From: Azorhizobium oxalatiphilum
GTDB lineage: Bacteria > Pseudomonadota > Alphaproteobacteria > Rhizobiales > Xanthobacteraceae
NCBI RefSeq assembly: GCF_014635325.1
Contig: NZ_BMCT01000004.1
Location: 1-64,000 of the forward strand
DNA: 64,000 nt
Direction of reading: 5' to 3'
In this document: piece by piece, positions 45,627 through 54,688 of the stretch
Position numbering within the stretch: the first letter of the stretch is position 1
Layout: each line of letters opens with the position of its first letter
Notes under the pieces: generated by a model
Told to the model about the DNA's origin: nothing
The model's input: the letters and a program-made list of their open reading frames with translations, nothing else
Database searches by the model: none
Translations under genes and position numbers: made by a program

Positions 45627-47378
45627 TCAGCCGAAGGTGAAGGCATAGGCGGTGGCACCGGGATCGAGAAAGCGGATCTCGAACGTCCGCTCCCGCACCT
45701 CACCGGACTGGCGCACGAGCTGATAGAGCCGCGTCTGGTCTACCCTGCCATTGCCGTCCGCGTCGGTGTCGGAGCCGTGGCTGGCGCCGGGTGGGGCACC
45801 ATCGATGGTGACGCGGAAACGCAGCGACCGTCCCCCGGCGCCGGATCCCATCACCAGATGGAGGTCACGGGCACGGAAGCGATAGATGATCGTGCCGCCT
45901 GCTACATCAAGGGCGATGTGCTCCGCGCCGACCGTCCAATTGCCGTTGAGCGCCCATTGATTGAGACGCGGTCGGCTGCCGGTGTAATCTCGTGGCGTGC
46001 CGGCGCCTAGACTTTCCATCGATGCGAAACCGGTTGCCTTGTCATAGCCCAGATAGGTTTCGCCCGAGCCTAGGGCCGCAAGGTCCGGAGCAGCCTGCGC
46101 GCCCCTGGCGTCCGGCGCGACGAGGTCTGCCTGCCCCCTGCTGCCGCCAGCCTCCGTCAGAAGTTCCTGGATCACCCGTTCCGAGCGCGCATAGCCGCCC
46201 TCGCCGAACTGGTGGTGGCGGATGCGCCCCTGCGCGTCGACGAAGTAAAGCGCGGGCCAGTAGCTGTTGCGGAAGGCGCGCCAGATGCGGAAGTCGCTGT
46301 CCACGGCCACGGGATAGGCGATGCCGAACTGGCGCACCGCAGCCTGCACATTGTCGAGCTTCTTCTCGAAAGCGAATTCGGGCGAATGCACGCCAATCAC
46401 CACGAGCCCCTGATCCTTGTACTTTTCGGCCCAGGCGCGGATGTAGGGCAGGGTGCGGATGCAGTTGATGCAGGAGTAGGTCCAGAAATCCACCAGCACG
46501 ATCTTGCCGCGCATGGCCTCCGCGCTGAGCGGCACCGAGTTCAGCCACGTCACCGCGCCGTCGAGGGAGGGCAGGGTGCCTTCCACTGGCAAACCGCTGT
46601 GATAGGGGTGCCCCGCATCCACCGCTGTGCCTGCAAGGGCGGGTGCCTTGGCGGCATCGGCTTGTCCGAAATGGTCGAGCAGCGACTGTTCCAGCCCCGC
46701 CGTGCCGGCATAGGACAAACGCGACAGAAGTCCGGTGTCGAGGCCCAGCGTAATGCTGGCAACGCCCGCCAGAACGGCGATTCCGAGCCCCTTCCGGACC
46801 CCCTCGCCAAAGCCCAGCGTGCGCTTCAGGAACGTGATGATCCGACCGCCGGCGAGGACAGCCACGGCCAGCGAAGTCGCAGCGCCCGCCGCATAGGCTG
46901 TGAGCAGGAGTGTGGTGTCGAGCGCGGCACCCTTGAGAGCGGCGCCGGTGAGGACGATGCCGAGGATCGGGCCGGCGCACGGCGCCCAGAGAAGGCCGGT
47001 CGCCACGCCGATTAGCAGCGCATCGCCTCCGCCGCTGCCCGCGCCCGCGGAGGTGCGCAGCAGGCGTTCGCCCAGTCGCACCGCCGGCCGGCTGATGATC
47101 CCGGCCACGGTGCGGGAGAGAAGGGCGAGACCGAACAGCACCAGCACGGCCACGGCCGCAGCGCGGCCGATCTCATTGGCATGGACCGCCCAGCCGCCGC
47201 CCACCGCCGCAAGCGTCGCGACGAGGCCGAAAGTGAGCGCCATGCCCGCCAGCAGCGGCAGCGTGTGGTGCAGGAGGGATCGATCGGCCCGCGCGAGCAC
47301 GAAGGGCAGAATGGGCAGGATGCAGGGGCTGAGGATGGTCAGCACACCTGCGAGGTAGGATATCATGAGCAGTGCCAT
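45627..47378 (-). CDS. dipZ: DipZ-type thiol:disulfide protein (CcdA-TlpA fusion)
   Basis: 583 residues. The N-terminal CcdA-like membrane domain (about 1-245) has two intramembrane Cys (LSPCILPILPF and LLWAPCAGPILG). A periplasmic thioredoxin-like domain with active site YSCINCIR (about 320) and 'GKIVLVDFWTYSC' start follows. A C-terminal domain of about 170 residues, a jelly-roll carbohydrate-binding-like fold known in DipZ proteins, completes it. Electrons pass from cytoplasmic thioredoxin through the membrane part to the periplasm. ATG 47378 fits the DipZ start; a longer frame does not. Confidence 0.9.
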   Translation of the reverse strand: MALLMISYLAGVLTILSPCILPILPFVLARADRSLLHHTLPLLAGMALTFGLVATLAAVGGGWAVHANEIGRAAAVAVLVLFGLALLSRTVAGIISRPAVRLGERLLRTSAGAGSGGGDALLIGVATGLLWAPCAGPILGIVLTGAALKGAALDTTLLLTAYAAGAATSLAVAVLAGGRIITFLKRTLGFGEGVRKGLGIAVLAGVASITLGLDTGLLSRLSYAGTAGLEQSLLDHFGQADAAKAPALAGTAVDAGHPYHSGLPVEGTLPSLDGAVTWLNSVPLSAEAMRGKIVLVDFWTYSCINCIRTLPYIRAWAEKYKDQGLVVIGVHSPEFAFEKKLDNVQAAVRQFGIAYPVAVDSDFRIWRAFRNSYWPALYFVDAQGRIRHHQFGEGGYARSERVIQELLTEAGGSRGQADLVAPDARGAQAAPDLAALGSGETYLGYDKATGFASMESLGAGTPRDYTGSRPRLNQWALNGNWTVGAEHIALDVAGGTIIYRFRARDLHLVMGSGAGGRSLRFRVTIDGAPPGASHGSDTDADGNGRVDQTRLYQLVRQSGEVRERTFEIRFLDPGATAYAFTFG

Positions 47379-47517
47379 GGCCGGTCCTTCCGGACACCGG
47401 CGGGCCGGCGAAATGCCGCCCGCTTCGGAGCCGGTCGGCATTTGAGGCGGCGCGCGTATCGGCCATGTGTTCCGGCGCAGGCGCAAATGTAAGCCAGTGT
47501 ACCTGCGCCGGATCGCA

Positions 47518-48291
47518 TCAGTGGCCGGCGCTCTCGGCGGCCGCGATGATGGTCTGCGCAACCACGTCGGGCTGCGCCGCATAGACGGCATGGCTCGCCG
47601 CCACTTCCACCACGTGGCTGCCGGCCCGCCTGGCCATGTCGCGTTCAAGGTCCGGATTGATGGAGCGGTCGGCGGTGGCCACCAGCGCCCAGCTCGGCTT
47701 CACCTTCCAGGCTGGGGCGCCGGCCTCAGCCGTGAAGGCGCCTTTCGAGGCGAACACCTGCGCGTGGGCGAGGAAGTTACTTTCCGCCTGCGGCAGATCG
47801 GCGGCGAAGGCTGCGGGAAAGGCCTTGGGATCGAGATAGAGATAGCCATCCTCCGTCGGCTTGATGGCGTCCACTGGCGCGTCGGGAACCGGCTTGCGGC
47901 CCGCCAGCATCGCCAGGCTCTCGCCGGCCTCGGGCTGGAAGGCGGCCACATAGACGAGAGCCGCCACCTTGCCGTCATGTCCCGCATCGGAGATGACCAT
48001 GCCGCCGTAGCTGTGCCCCACCAGAACGGCCGGGCCGTCTTGCAGCGCCAGCACGCGGCGTGTGGCCGCCACGTCGTCCTTCAGCGCAGTGAGGGGCTGC
48101 TGCACCACGGAGACCTTGTAGCCCTTGGCTGTGAGGATATCTGAGACCCGGCGCCAGCCAGACCCATCGGCAAAGGCGCCGTGGACGATGACGACGTTAC
48201 GAATGTCAGCAGCCTGTGCCGGAACTGACGCACTGGAAGCAAGTGACAGTGCGAGCGCGAAAAATCCGGTCGAAAGAGGATGGCGGGACAT
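47518..48291 (-). CDS. secreted alpha/beta hydrolase (salicylate-esterase/MES-like)
   Basis: 257 residues from MSRHPLSTGFF with a signal peptide ending near PAQAADI. Motifs are VVIVHGAFADGSGW (oxyanion), GHSYGGMV (Ser nucleophile), and a late 'SHAVYAAQPDVV' with the catalytic His. This matches the plant methylesterase-like alpha/beta hydrolases common in bacteria. Substrate unknown. Divergent from the OmpR-type response regulator gene, whose product might control it, but no operator is visible. Confidence 0.87.
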   Translation of the reverse strand: MSRHPLSTGFFALALSLASSASVPAQAADIRNVVIVHGAFADGSGWRRVSDILTAKGYKVSVVQQPLTALKDDVAATRRVLALQDGPAVLVGHSYGGMVISDAGHDGKVAALVYVAAFQPEAGESLAMLAGRKPVPDAPVDAIKPTEDGYLYLDPKAFPAAFAADLPQAESNFLAHAQVFASKGAFTAEAGAPAWKVKPSWALVATADRSINPDLERDMARRAGSHVVEVAASHAVYAAQPDVVAQTIIAAAESAGH

Positions 48292-48525
48292 GGGCAAATT
48301 CCGTCCTTGCGATAATGTCGCGCAGGGTGCGCGTCCGGCTGCCTCGCATCCGGCTGCCGGCTTCAGCGTGTCGGGAATGGCCGATAGTGTCAGCGCGTGT
48401 ATCGCCGCGCGGGGCAGATACAGAAGGCTACAAATCTCTGCACGCCACGCCGCCCGGTGCGGCTACAGAAGACACGATACCGGAGCGGCATGTGCCGTCC
48501 GGCGGGACGGGAGACGCAGGGTGTC

Positions 48526-49272
48526 ATGCCCACGGAGCATATTGACCATATACTCATCGTCGATGACGACCGGGAGATTCGCGATCTGGTCTCCGGCTAT
48601 CTGAAGAAGAACGGCCTGCGCGTGACCGTGGCGGCGGACGGGCGGCAGATGCGGGCCTTTCTCGACGCCGACCGCGTGGATCTTGTGGTTCTCGACGTGA
48701 TGATGCCGGGCGACGACGGCCTCGTCCTGTGCCGCGAGCTGCGGGCCGGGCGGCACAAGGCGACGCCGGTCCTCATGCTCACCGCGCGCAGCGAGGAGAC
48801 GGACCGCATCGTCGGCCTTGAGATGGGCGCCGACGACTATCTGGTGAAGCCCTTCTCCGCCCGCGAACTGCTGGCGCGCATCAATGCGGTGCTGCGCCGG
48901 ACGCGTATGCTGCCGCCGAACATGCAGATCACCGAGCTTGGCCGGCTCGTCAGCTTCGGGGACTGGCAGCTCGACACCGTGGCCCGCCATCTCATCGACC
49001 GGGAGGGCACGGCGGTGGCGCTGAGCGGGGCGGAGTATCGGCTGCTGCGGGTGTTTCTGGACCATCCCCAGCGGGTGCTGTCCCGCGACCAGTTGCTGAA
49101 CCTGACGCAGGGGCGCGAAGCTGAGATATTCGACCGTTCCATCGACCTGCTGGTGAGCCGCCTGCGCCAGCGCCTGCGGGACGATGCGCGCGAGCCCGCC
49201 TATATCAAGACCGTGCGCAGCGAGGGCTATGTGCTCGCCCTGCCGGTGGAGATCACGCAGGCCCGACAATGA
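48526..49272 (+). CDS. OmpR-family response regulator
   Basis: 248 residues: receiver (about 8-125) with DDD acidic pocket (ILIVDDDREIR), phosphorylation site LVVLDVMMPG and LVKPFSARELL, then a winged-helix DNA-binding domain (about 150-240: LSGAEYRLLRVFLDHPQRVLS, 'FDRSIDLLVSRLRQRL', 'YIKTVRSEGYVL'). ATG 48526 starts the homology. It overlaps the kinase gene by 4 bases (ATGA), so the two form one cognate two-component system. Confidence 0.94.
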   Translation: MPTEHIDHILIVDDDREIRDLVSGYLKKNGLRVTVAADGRQMRAFLDADRVDLVVLDVMMPGDDGLVLCRELRAGRHKATPVLMLTARSEETDRIVGLEMGADDYLVKPFSARELLARINAVLRRTRMLPPNMQITELGRLVSFGDWQLDTVARHLIDREGTAVALSGAEYRLLRVFLDHPQRVLSRDQLLNLTQGREAEIFDRSIDLLVSRLRQRLRDDAREPAYIKTVRSEGYVLALPVEITQARQ

Positions 49273-50627
49273 GCTGGCCCGGCTGGCTGCGCCGCGTCCC
49301 CGCGCTGCCGCGCACCCTGCGCTGGCGACTATTCCTCATCCTGTTCGCGGGGCTGGCGCTCGCCCACATCCTCTCCTTCGGCGTCCTGTTCCTCGAGCGC
49401 ACCATGAGCGCCAAAGCGACCATGCTGACCTCGCTGGAATATGACGTCGCCACCTCCATCGCATTGCTCGATCGCCTGCCGGTGGCGGAGCGCGCGCAAT
49501 GGCTGCCGCTGCTGGCGCGGCGGAACTACAGCTACGAACTGGGGCAGGGGGAGGCGGGCGTGGCGGAACTCAGCCCGCGCGCCACGGAGATCGCTGAAAC
49601 TATCAACGCCGCCACAGGTCGACGCTTTCCGGTGCGGGTGGACACCATCCCCGGCACGGGCCGCGAGCATCTGCAGGCGCATGTGACGCTGGGCGATGGC
49701 GCCATCGTCACCATCGACATCCGGCCGCAGCTCGCGCCGCTGGCGCTCTGGCTGCCTTATGTGCTGGTGGCCCAGTTGCTGCTCATCATCGTCTGTACGT
49801 GGTTCGCGGTCCGGCTGGCCATCCGGCCTCTGCAGCGTTTCGCCCGAGCGGCGGAAACGCTCGATCCCGGCCGCACGACGGGGCGTCTTTCGGAAGGCGG
49901 CCCGGCGGAGGTGGCCCATGCGGCCGGCGCCTTCAATGCCATGCGCGATCGCATCGCCCATTATCTGCAGGAGCGGGTACAGATCCTCGCCGCCATCTCC
50001 CACGACCTTCAGACGCCCATCACCCGCATGAAGCTGCGGGCGGAAATGGCGGATGACGGGCCGGAGAAGGATCGCCTTCTCGGCGACCTCGGCGAGATCG
50101 AGGCGCTGGTACGCGAAGGCGTCGCTTATGCGCGCAGTGCCCATGGCGATACTGAAGCTCCGGTTCGCCTCGATGTGGGGGCCTTCGTGGAGAGCCTGGC
50201 CTTCGATTATCAGGACACCGGGCGGGCGGTGCTGTGCGACGCCCCGCAGGCAATGGTGATCACCACCCGCCCGCAGGCGCTGAAGCGCATCGTCGCAAAC
50301 CTGGTGGACAACGCCCTGAAATATACGGGCGCTGCAAGGATCCGTGTCGCGTCCGCGTCGGAGGGAGGCATCTCCATCGCTGTCGAGGATGATGGTCCGG
50401 GCATCCCGGAAGATGAGCTGGAGGCCGTGCTCCAGCCCTTCTATCGGATCGAGGAGTCGCGCAACCGCGACACCGGAGGCACGGGCCTCGGTCTCGCCAT
50501 CGCACAGCAACTGGCACTCGCCATCAACGGGCGGCTGGTGCTGGCCAATCGCCGGGAGGGAGGGCTCTGCGCGGCCATCGTGGTCCCCGATCTTTTCTTA
50601 CCAGGAGGGCGCCAAGAGGAGGCATGA
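49269..50627 (+). CDS. sensor histidine kinase (EnvZ-like) of the OmpR pair
   Basis: 452 residues: an N-terminal membrane helix, a periplasmic sensor of about 110 residues, a second helix (LPYVLVAQLLLIIVCTWFAVRLA), HAMP, HisKA (ISHDLQTPITRMK), then HATPase with N box (NLVDNALKYTG), G1 (DDGPGIP), F box and G2 (GGTGLGLAIAQ). Sensor ligand unknown. It overlaps the response regulator gene and is the partner phosphorylating it. ATG 49269 is the only reasonable start. Confidence 0.93.
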   Translation: MSWPGWLRRVPALPRTLRWRLFLILFAGLALAHILSFGVLFLERTMSAKATMLTSLEYDVATSIALLDRLPVAERAQWLPLLARRNYSYELGQGEAGVAELSPRATEIAETINAATGRRFPVRVDTIPGTGREHLQAHVTLGDGAIVTIDIRPQLAPLALWLPYVLVAQLLLIIVCTWFAVRLAIRPLQRFARAAETLDPGRTTGRLSEGGPAEVAHAAGAFNAMRDRIAHYLQERVQILAAISHDLQTPITRMKLRAEMADDGPEKDRLLGDLGEIEALVREGVAYARSAHGDTEAPVRLDVGAFVESLAFDYQDTGRAVLCDAPQAMVITTRPQALKRIVANLVDNALKYTGAARIRVASASEGGISIAVEDDGPGIPEDELEAVLQPFYRIEESRNRDTGGTGLGLAIAQQLALAINGRLVLANRREGGLCAAIVVPDLFLPGGRQEEA

Positions 50628-50728
50628 CGTGGCGCTCATCGTGATGCGATCGCCAACGACTAGCGTTTCGCGATCACATGGACGCGCATAACATCGCCAG
50701 GAGAGATGGCCGCCGCCTGCGCCGGCGT

Positions 50729-50800
50729 CATGGCGATCCAGGCGCGCTGGTTCTGGCCGCCGGAAAGTTCGGAGAGCGCCCGGTCCCGCAACGAGGCCGG
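50729..50800 (-). pseudogene. ABC ATPase signature fragment
   Basis: On the minus strand the frame includes SLRDRALSELSGGQNQRAWI-AM, the ABC signature with flanks typical of iron-siderophore ATPases, inside an otherwise unmatched open frame (50660-50995). Walker A and B are absent. The rest of 50628-51020 shows no gene. A scrap of a lost transporter. Confidence 0.5.
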
Positions 50801-51020
50801 TGAGAGCAAGGGCCTCAGCGCAGGCGACCCTCGCCAGCCGTTGACCAGTGGTCGAACAGCAGGCGAGGGGGACAGCGCCCCTGTGCAACCGGATCGCGTG
50901 TGAAAACGTCCTCCGGCGCGCGGGGCGATTACAGCATAAGGCTCACCCGCCCGGCGATCTTGCGACGGGGCAGGTAGACGGGCCGAGTACATCAAGGACG
51001 AGGATACCGGATGGACATCC

Positions 51021-51455
51021 TCACTTCAGCGACAAAGCCAGTCCGCTCAAATCAAGACTGACGATTACGCCCTTTTGCTCGCCGCTTAGCTCCAGAATGG
51101 CGCCGTTCTGATTGGTCAGGACAACAACTTGCGCGCCCTTTCCGAGGGCAGCGCCAGCACCGCCCTGCGCATAGACTCCGGAAATGTCAGACGCACGTCG
51201 GATATTTCTGACCCTTCCATGAAATCGTGTCTCAGAAGCGCCGAAAGTGAAGCCATAACTCAGCCCCCCGACCGAGAGTGGATATCGTCGTCCCTGAAAC
51301 GTCAGCACGCCGTCTCCTGCTGATCCGCCGACCACGAATCCGGCCTTCACAATACGGATGCTGATTGAGCCGTCAGCGGCGCTCGCGATCGATCCGGCGC
51401 CGATGAGCGCTGCCAATGCGAGGAGCCCGACCCTGAGTACCGACAAGATTTTCAT
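51021..51455 (-). CDS. uncharacterised exported protein
   Basis: 144 residues with a signal peptide (MKILSVLRVGLLALAALIGA, cleavage after ASA). The mature domain is Gly rich, beta-strand-like ('SIRIVKAGFVVGGSAG', LTFQGRRYPLSVGGL, VVLTNQNGAILELSG), resembling small EipA/DUF1134-like secreted proteins, but I am not certain. No enzyme motif. Stands alone. Confidence 0.6.
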   Translation of the reverse strand: MKILSVLRVGLLALAALIGAGSIASAADGSISIRIVKAGFVVGGSAGDGVLTFQGRRYPLSVGGLSYGFTFGASETRFHGRVRNIRRASDISGVYAQGGAGAALGKGAQVVVLTNQNGAILELSGEQKGVIVSLDLSGLALSLK

Positions 51456-51710
51456 CGACGATACCTTCCAAGCTAGAGCGATGTGCCATGTTGCCCATCG
51501 TCACACAACGCTCAATCTGGCGGTTGGTTGCTTGGCAATCAAGCGTGAGACAAAACGCCTTCTCGTTGCGCCCCTTCTCGTTGCGCCAAGGCTGATGCGG
51601 CATGTGCGCTTCCCGCACCGGAGGCTCGTCAGGGTATCGGCAAGCCCGCGGTCAACTTCCCTGCCGTCATCGTCGCTACTATTCCGCAATGGCTTGAGTG
51701 TGTCCCCTAC

Positions 51711-52193
51711 CTAGTCGGACGCATCCTTGGCAGTCCGGACGGATGGCATTTGCAGGGCTACACCAAGTCGCTCCAGTTCCAGTGAATAGCAGAAAAGCAC
51801 AAACAATATTGCGATTAGGAAAGACCCTCGCAAAGCGGAGCCGATATCCAGTCTCTCAAGCTCCATCGCCGGCATGTGCCGCAGGAAATAGAATGAGAAC
51901 AGAGCGGCCCCGAAGATGAAGCTGAGCCTTCCCGCGAAGCTCAGCAGATGGCCGAGAATGACATTGCGGAAGGACCGCGGGAGGGGCGTGCTCGACACGC
52001 GCGTCCAATAGCAGATCTGCGAGACCGTAGCCGCCAAACCGACCTGGATGAGCGGTGCGACGGACATCGGCTGTCTCACCCCGGGATTGTCGACCAAGAC
52101 GCCGAAGATCGCGTGGATATGGTGGAGTATGACAAACGCACAGGCCGTCTGGATTAGCAGTAGCGCCGGATATCGTATGGTCACGCGATCCAT
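51711..52193 (-). CDS. uncharacterised integral membrane protein
   Basis: 160 residues with four likely membrane helices (YPALLLIQTACAFVILHHI, PLIQVGLAATVSQICYW, VILGHLLSFAGRLSFIFGAA, FLIAILFVLFCYS). The N-terminal Met is followed by DRVTIRYP. It does not match a family I know. Located between dinB and the exported protein with no clear operon link. Confidence 0.6.
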   Translation of the reverse strand: MDRVTIRYPALLLIQTACAFVILHHIHAIFGVLVDNPGVRQPMSVAPLIQVGLAATVSQICYWTRVSSTPLPRSFRNVILGHLLSFAGRLSFIFGAALFSFYFLRHMPAMELERLDIGSALRGSFLIAILFVLFCYSLELERLGVALQMPSVRTAKDASD

Positions 52194-52373
52194 CGTCTGA
52201 GTTCATCCCATCGTCACGGCGCGGCCTCAGATGCCGAGCCTGGCGCTTGAAGATAGCCTTAAAGGTATCGTCCACAACTCGGGCCAGGGCAGCTACTGCC
52301 AAGTTTGCTTCCAGACGACTGGGCGTGGGCGGCCGAACCTTGTCGCCCCGGCGATTGGGCTGACGCGTAGTCC

Positions 52374-53477
52374 TCAGAAAAGGGGAAGCTGGCCGTCAGC
52401 ACCCGGCGCCTCGCCCGGCGCCTCGAGCGACGAGACCGTCACCCCGATCAGGCGGATGCCCTTCGCCGTCGGAAACAGGGGCACGAGGAGAGCTTCCCCG
52501 AGTCCCAGGAGGTCCGTGACATTCATAATCATGTTGCCGCGTGTGCGGCTCCGCGTGATCTGCTGGAAGTCCGCATACTTCACCTTGAGGGTCACTGTGC
52601 GCCCGACTAGGCCGCGCGCTTCGCAATGCCGCCAGACTTTCGCAGCCAGGAGCGCCAGCTCCTGGCGGGCCTTCTCCAAGTCGAAGATGTCGATGGGAAA
52701 GGTGTCCTCGGCGCCGATCGACTTCCGCTCGCGATGGGGCTCGACCGGGCGGTTGTCGATGCCGCGCGAGATGCGATCGTACCAGCCGCCCGATTTACCG
52801 AAATGCTGTCTCAGGAAGTCCGGCGACTTTGCCCGCAGATCCGCGCCCGTGATGATCCCGAGACGCTCCATCTTGGCGGCGGTCGCCGGACCGACGCCAT
52901 GGAACTTTTTGACTGGCAAGGCCGCGACGAAGTCGGGACCTTGCCGGGGCGTGATGACCGCCTGGCCGTTGGGTTTGTTGAGGTCGCTCGCCATCTTCGC
53001 CAGGAATTTGCAGTAAGAGATGCCTGCCGAGGCATTCAGGCCGGTCACTTCCTTGATCCTGGCCCGGATGACCTCCGCCACCATCGTCGCCGCCGGAATA
53101 TCCTGACGGTTCACCGTGACGTCGAGATAGGCCTCGTCGAGGGAAAGAGGTTCGATCAGGTCGGTGTGTTCGGCGAAAATCTCCCGGATCTGGGCTGAGA
53201 CCCTGCGATAGACCTCGAAGCGCGGCGCGACGAAAATCAGGTCCGGGCATTTCCGCTTTGCGGTGACGGACGGCATGGCGGAGTGCACGCCGAAGACGCG
53301 CGCCTCATAGCTGGCCGCGGCAACCACACCTCGCGCGGCGGAGCCTCCGACGGCGACGGGCTTGCCCCGGAGTTCCGGATTGTCCCGCTGCTCGACCGAT
53401 GCGTAGAAGGCATCCATGTCCACATGGATGATCTTACGCTGAAGGGCGCTCGATCCATTGTCCTCGGAAGAGGCCAT
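52374..53477 (-). CDS. dinB: DNA polymerase IV (Y family)
   Basis: 367 residues. Palm-finger motifs are intact: VDMDAFYASVEQRDNPELRG, SLDEAYLDVT with catalytic Asp-Glu, and the thumb helix-hairpin-helix VKKFHGVGPATAAKMERLGI. It ends in a little-finger domain and the short C-terminal clamp-binding motif QLPLF. The start is ATG 53477 (MASSEDNGSS). A near-consensus LexA box lies 89 bases upstream at 53566-53580, so it is probably SOS-inducible alongside the imu operon. Confidence 0.94.
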   Translation of the reverse strand: MASSEDNGSSALQRKIIHVDMDAFYASVEQRDNPELRGKPVAVGGSAARGVVAAASYEARVFGVHSAMPSVTAKRKCPDLIFVAPRFEVYRRVSAQIREIFAEHTDLIEPLSLDEAYLDVTVNRQDIPAATMVAEVIRARIKEVTGLNASAGISYCKFLAKMASDLNKPNGQAVITPRQGPDFVAALPVKKFHGVGPATAAKMERLGIITGADLRAKSPDFLRQHFGKSGGWYDRISRGIDNRPVEPHRERKSIGAEDTFPIDIFDLEKARQELALLAAKVWRHCEARGLVGRTVTLKVKYADFQQITRSRTRGNMIMNVTDLLGLGEALLVPLFPTAKGIRLIGVTVSSLEAPGEAPGADGQLPLF

Positions 53478-53565
53478 CGTCGTTGACCGTGTCGCTCGTT
53501 TGCAGGTGACGGTGGAGAGGCCCTCGGTGGCCGGATCCCCGATCTCGCGTCCAATAGCTGAATGA

Positions 53566-53580
53566 GAACAAAATGGCAAC
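53566..53580 (-). promoter_or_regulatory. candidate LexA box of dinB
   Basis: Minus strand GTTG, CCATTTT, GTTC, against GTTC-N7-GTTC. One mismatch in the first half. Same spacing as the box at 30425. Confidence 0.55.
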
Positions 53581-53682
53581 AATCGGGGCGCGATCGGCCC
53601 CAGGATCCCGCCTCACAAATCTGGCTGGTTCAATCTCCGATCGTGTCGGGGCCATCCCATTCCGGACCCATCTGCTTCAAGC

Positions 53683-54573
53683 TCAGATGCAGGTCCCAAT
53701 CTCTCTGCGCGCCTCGTCCTGAAGCAGGGCGAGGAATGCCTCGGCTTCCCGCGAGGTGCCATTGCGCCGGGCGAGCACGCCCACGTGGCGGTGGAAGGTG
53801 TCGGCGCCGAGCGGGAAGACCCGGATGCGGTCAGCGGCCGGGCCGAGATCTGAGTCCGGGATCAGCGCGACACCCATGCCTTCGCCCACCAGCGCGATCA
53901 TCGTGTCGAGATAATTGATCCAGATGTTGTCGGCGGCGACGGTGCCGGTTCGCCCCAGGAAGGTGTCGATCTGCCGTCCGCTGATGGTGGAGTGGTCGTA
54001 GCGCAGGAGCGGGCGGCCCGCCATGGCCCCCCGCCAATCCGCAGCCTCGATGCCGAGGGGGGCGATGAGGACGAAGGGCTTCGTCAGCAGCGGATGCCAC
54101 AGCACGTTGCCGGGCAGATCGCCCGAGGGCTGGATGACCACGGCCAGATCCAGTTCCTCGCGCTCCACCTGGCCCAGCAGGTCGTCCTCGCCGCGCGTCG
54201 AACGCAGTGTGACCTTCGGAAACACGCGGTGGAAGGTGAGCATCGTCCGCGCGATCAGGCCGCTGTGCAGGGAGGCGACGGTGCCGACGCGCAGCGTGGT
54301 GCGGATCTCGGAGACCGAGTCCCGTCGCCGCATCTCGGCCACCAGCGCGACCACCTGATCGGCCAGCGGGATGAGATCCTGCCCGTCGGCGTTCAGCGTG
54401 GCGGAGCGGCCGGTGCGGAAGAACAGGCGATAGCCCAGATAATCCTCAAGACGCCGGATCTGCTCGCTCACCGCCGATTGGGTCAGGCCGATGCGCTGGC
54501 CGGCCTCGGTAAAGGTTCCGTAGCGCGCCGCCGCCAGAAAGGTCTCGATCTCGCGCAGCATTCCGTCCTCCAA
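53683..54573 (-). CDS. LysR-family transcriptional regulator
   Basis: 296 residues, with an N-terminal HTH ('FLAAARYGTFTEAGQRIGLTQSAVSEQIRRLE' in family blocks) and a C-terminal periplasmic-binding-like effector domain. Met 54573 or Met 54561 could start it. It is divergent from the amino acid ABC transporter operon, with a clean inverted repeat between, so it most likely regulates that operon in response to the imported amino acid. Confidence 0.93.
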   Translation of the reverse strand: MEDGMLREIETFLAAARYGTFTEAGQRIGLTQSAVSEQIRRLEDYLGYRLFFRTGRSATLNADGQDLIPLADQVVALVAEMRRRDSVSEIRTTLRVGTVASLHSGLIARTMLTFHRVFPKVTLRSTRGEDDLLGQVEREELDLAVVIQPSGDLPGNVLWHPLLTKPFVLIAPLGIEAADWRGAMAGRPLLRYDHSTISGRQIDTFLGRTGTVAADNIWINYLDTMIALVGEGMGVALIPDSDLGPAADRIRVFPLGADTFHRHVGVLARRNGTSREAEAFLALLQDEARREIGTCI

Positions 54574-54592
54574 GGTTTACAGGCCCGTGGCG

Positions 54593-54613
54593 AGCATCGG
54601 AAATGGCGATGCT
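54593..54613. promoter_or_regulatory. candidate LysR operator
   Basis: AGCATCG (54593-54599) and CGATGCT (54607-54613) are perfect inverted arms around a 7-base spacer, between the divergent LysR and ABC transporter genes. Confidence 0.6.
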
Positions 54614-54688
54614 TAGTGGCGCGATTATTCGTTTTTCGCCCGCGCTGCAACATGGTTTCCTCGCCTCATAATCAGAAGGGGAACCAAC

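Noticed and set aside
50800-50920. Possible cobalamin riboswitch (CTGTCCCCC stretch)
   Set aside because: No B12 box or conserved core pairs; the sequence is better explained as part of a decayed region.
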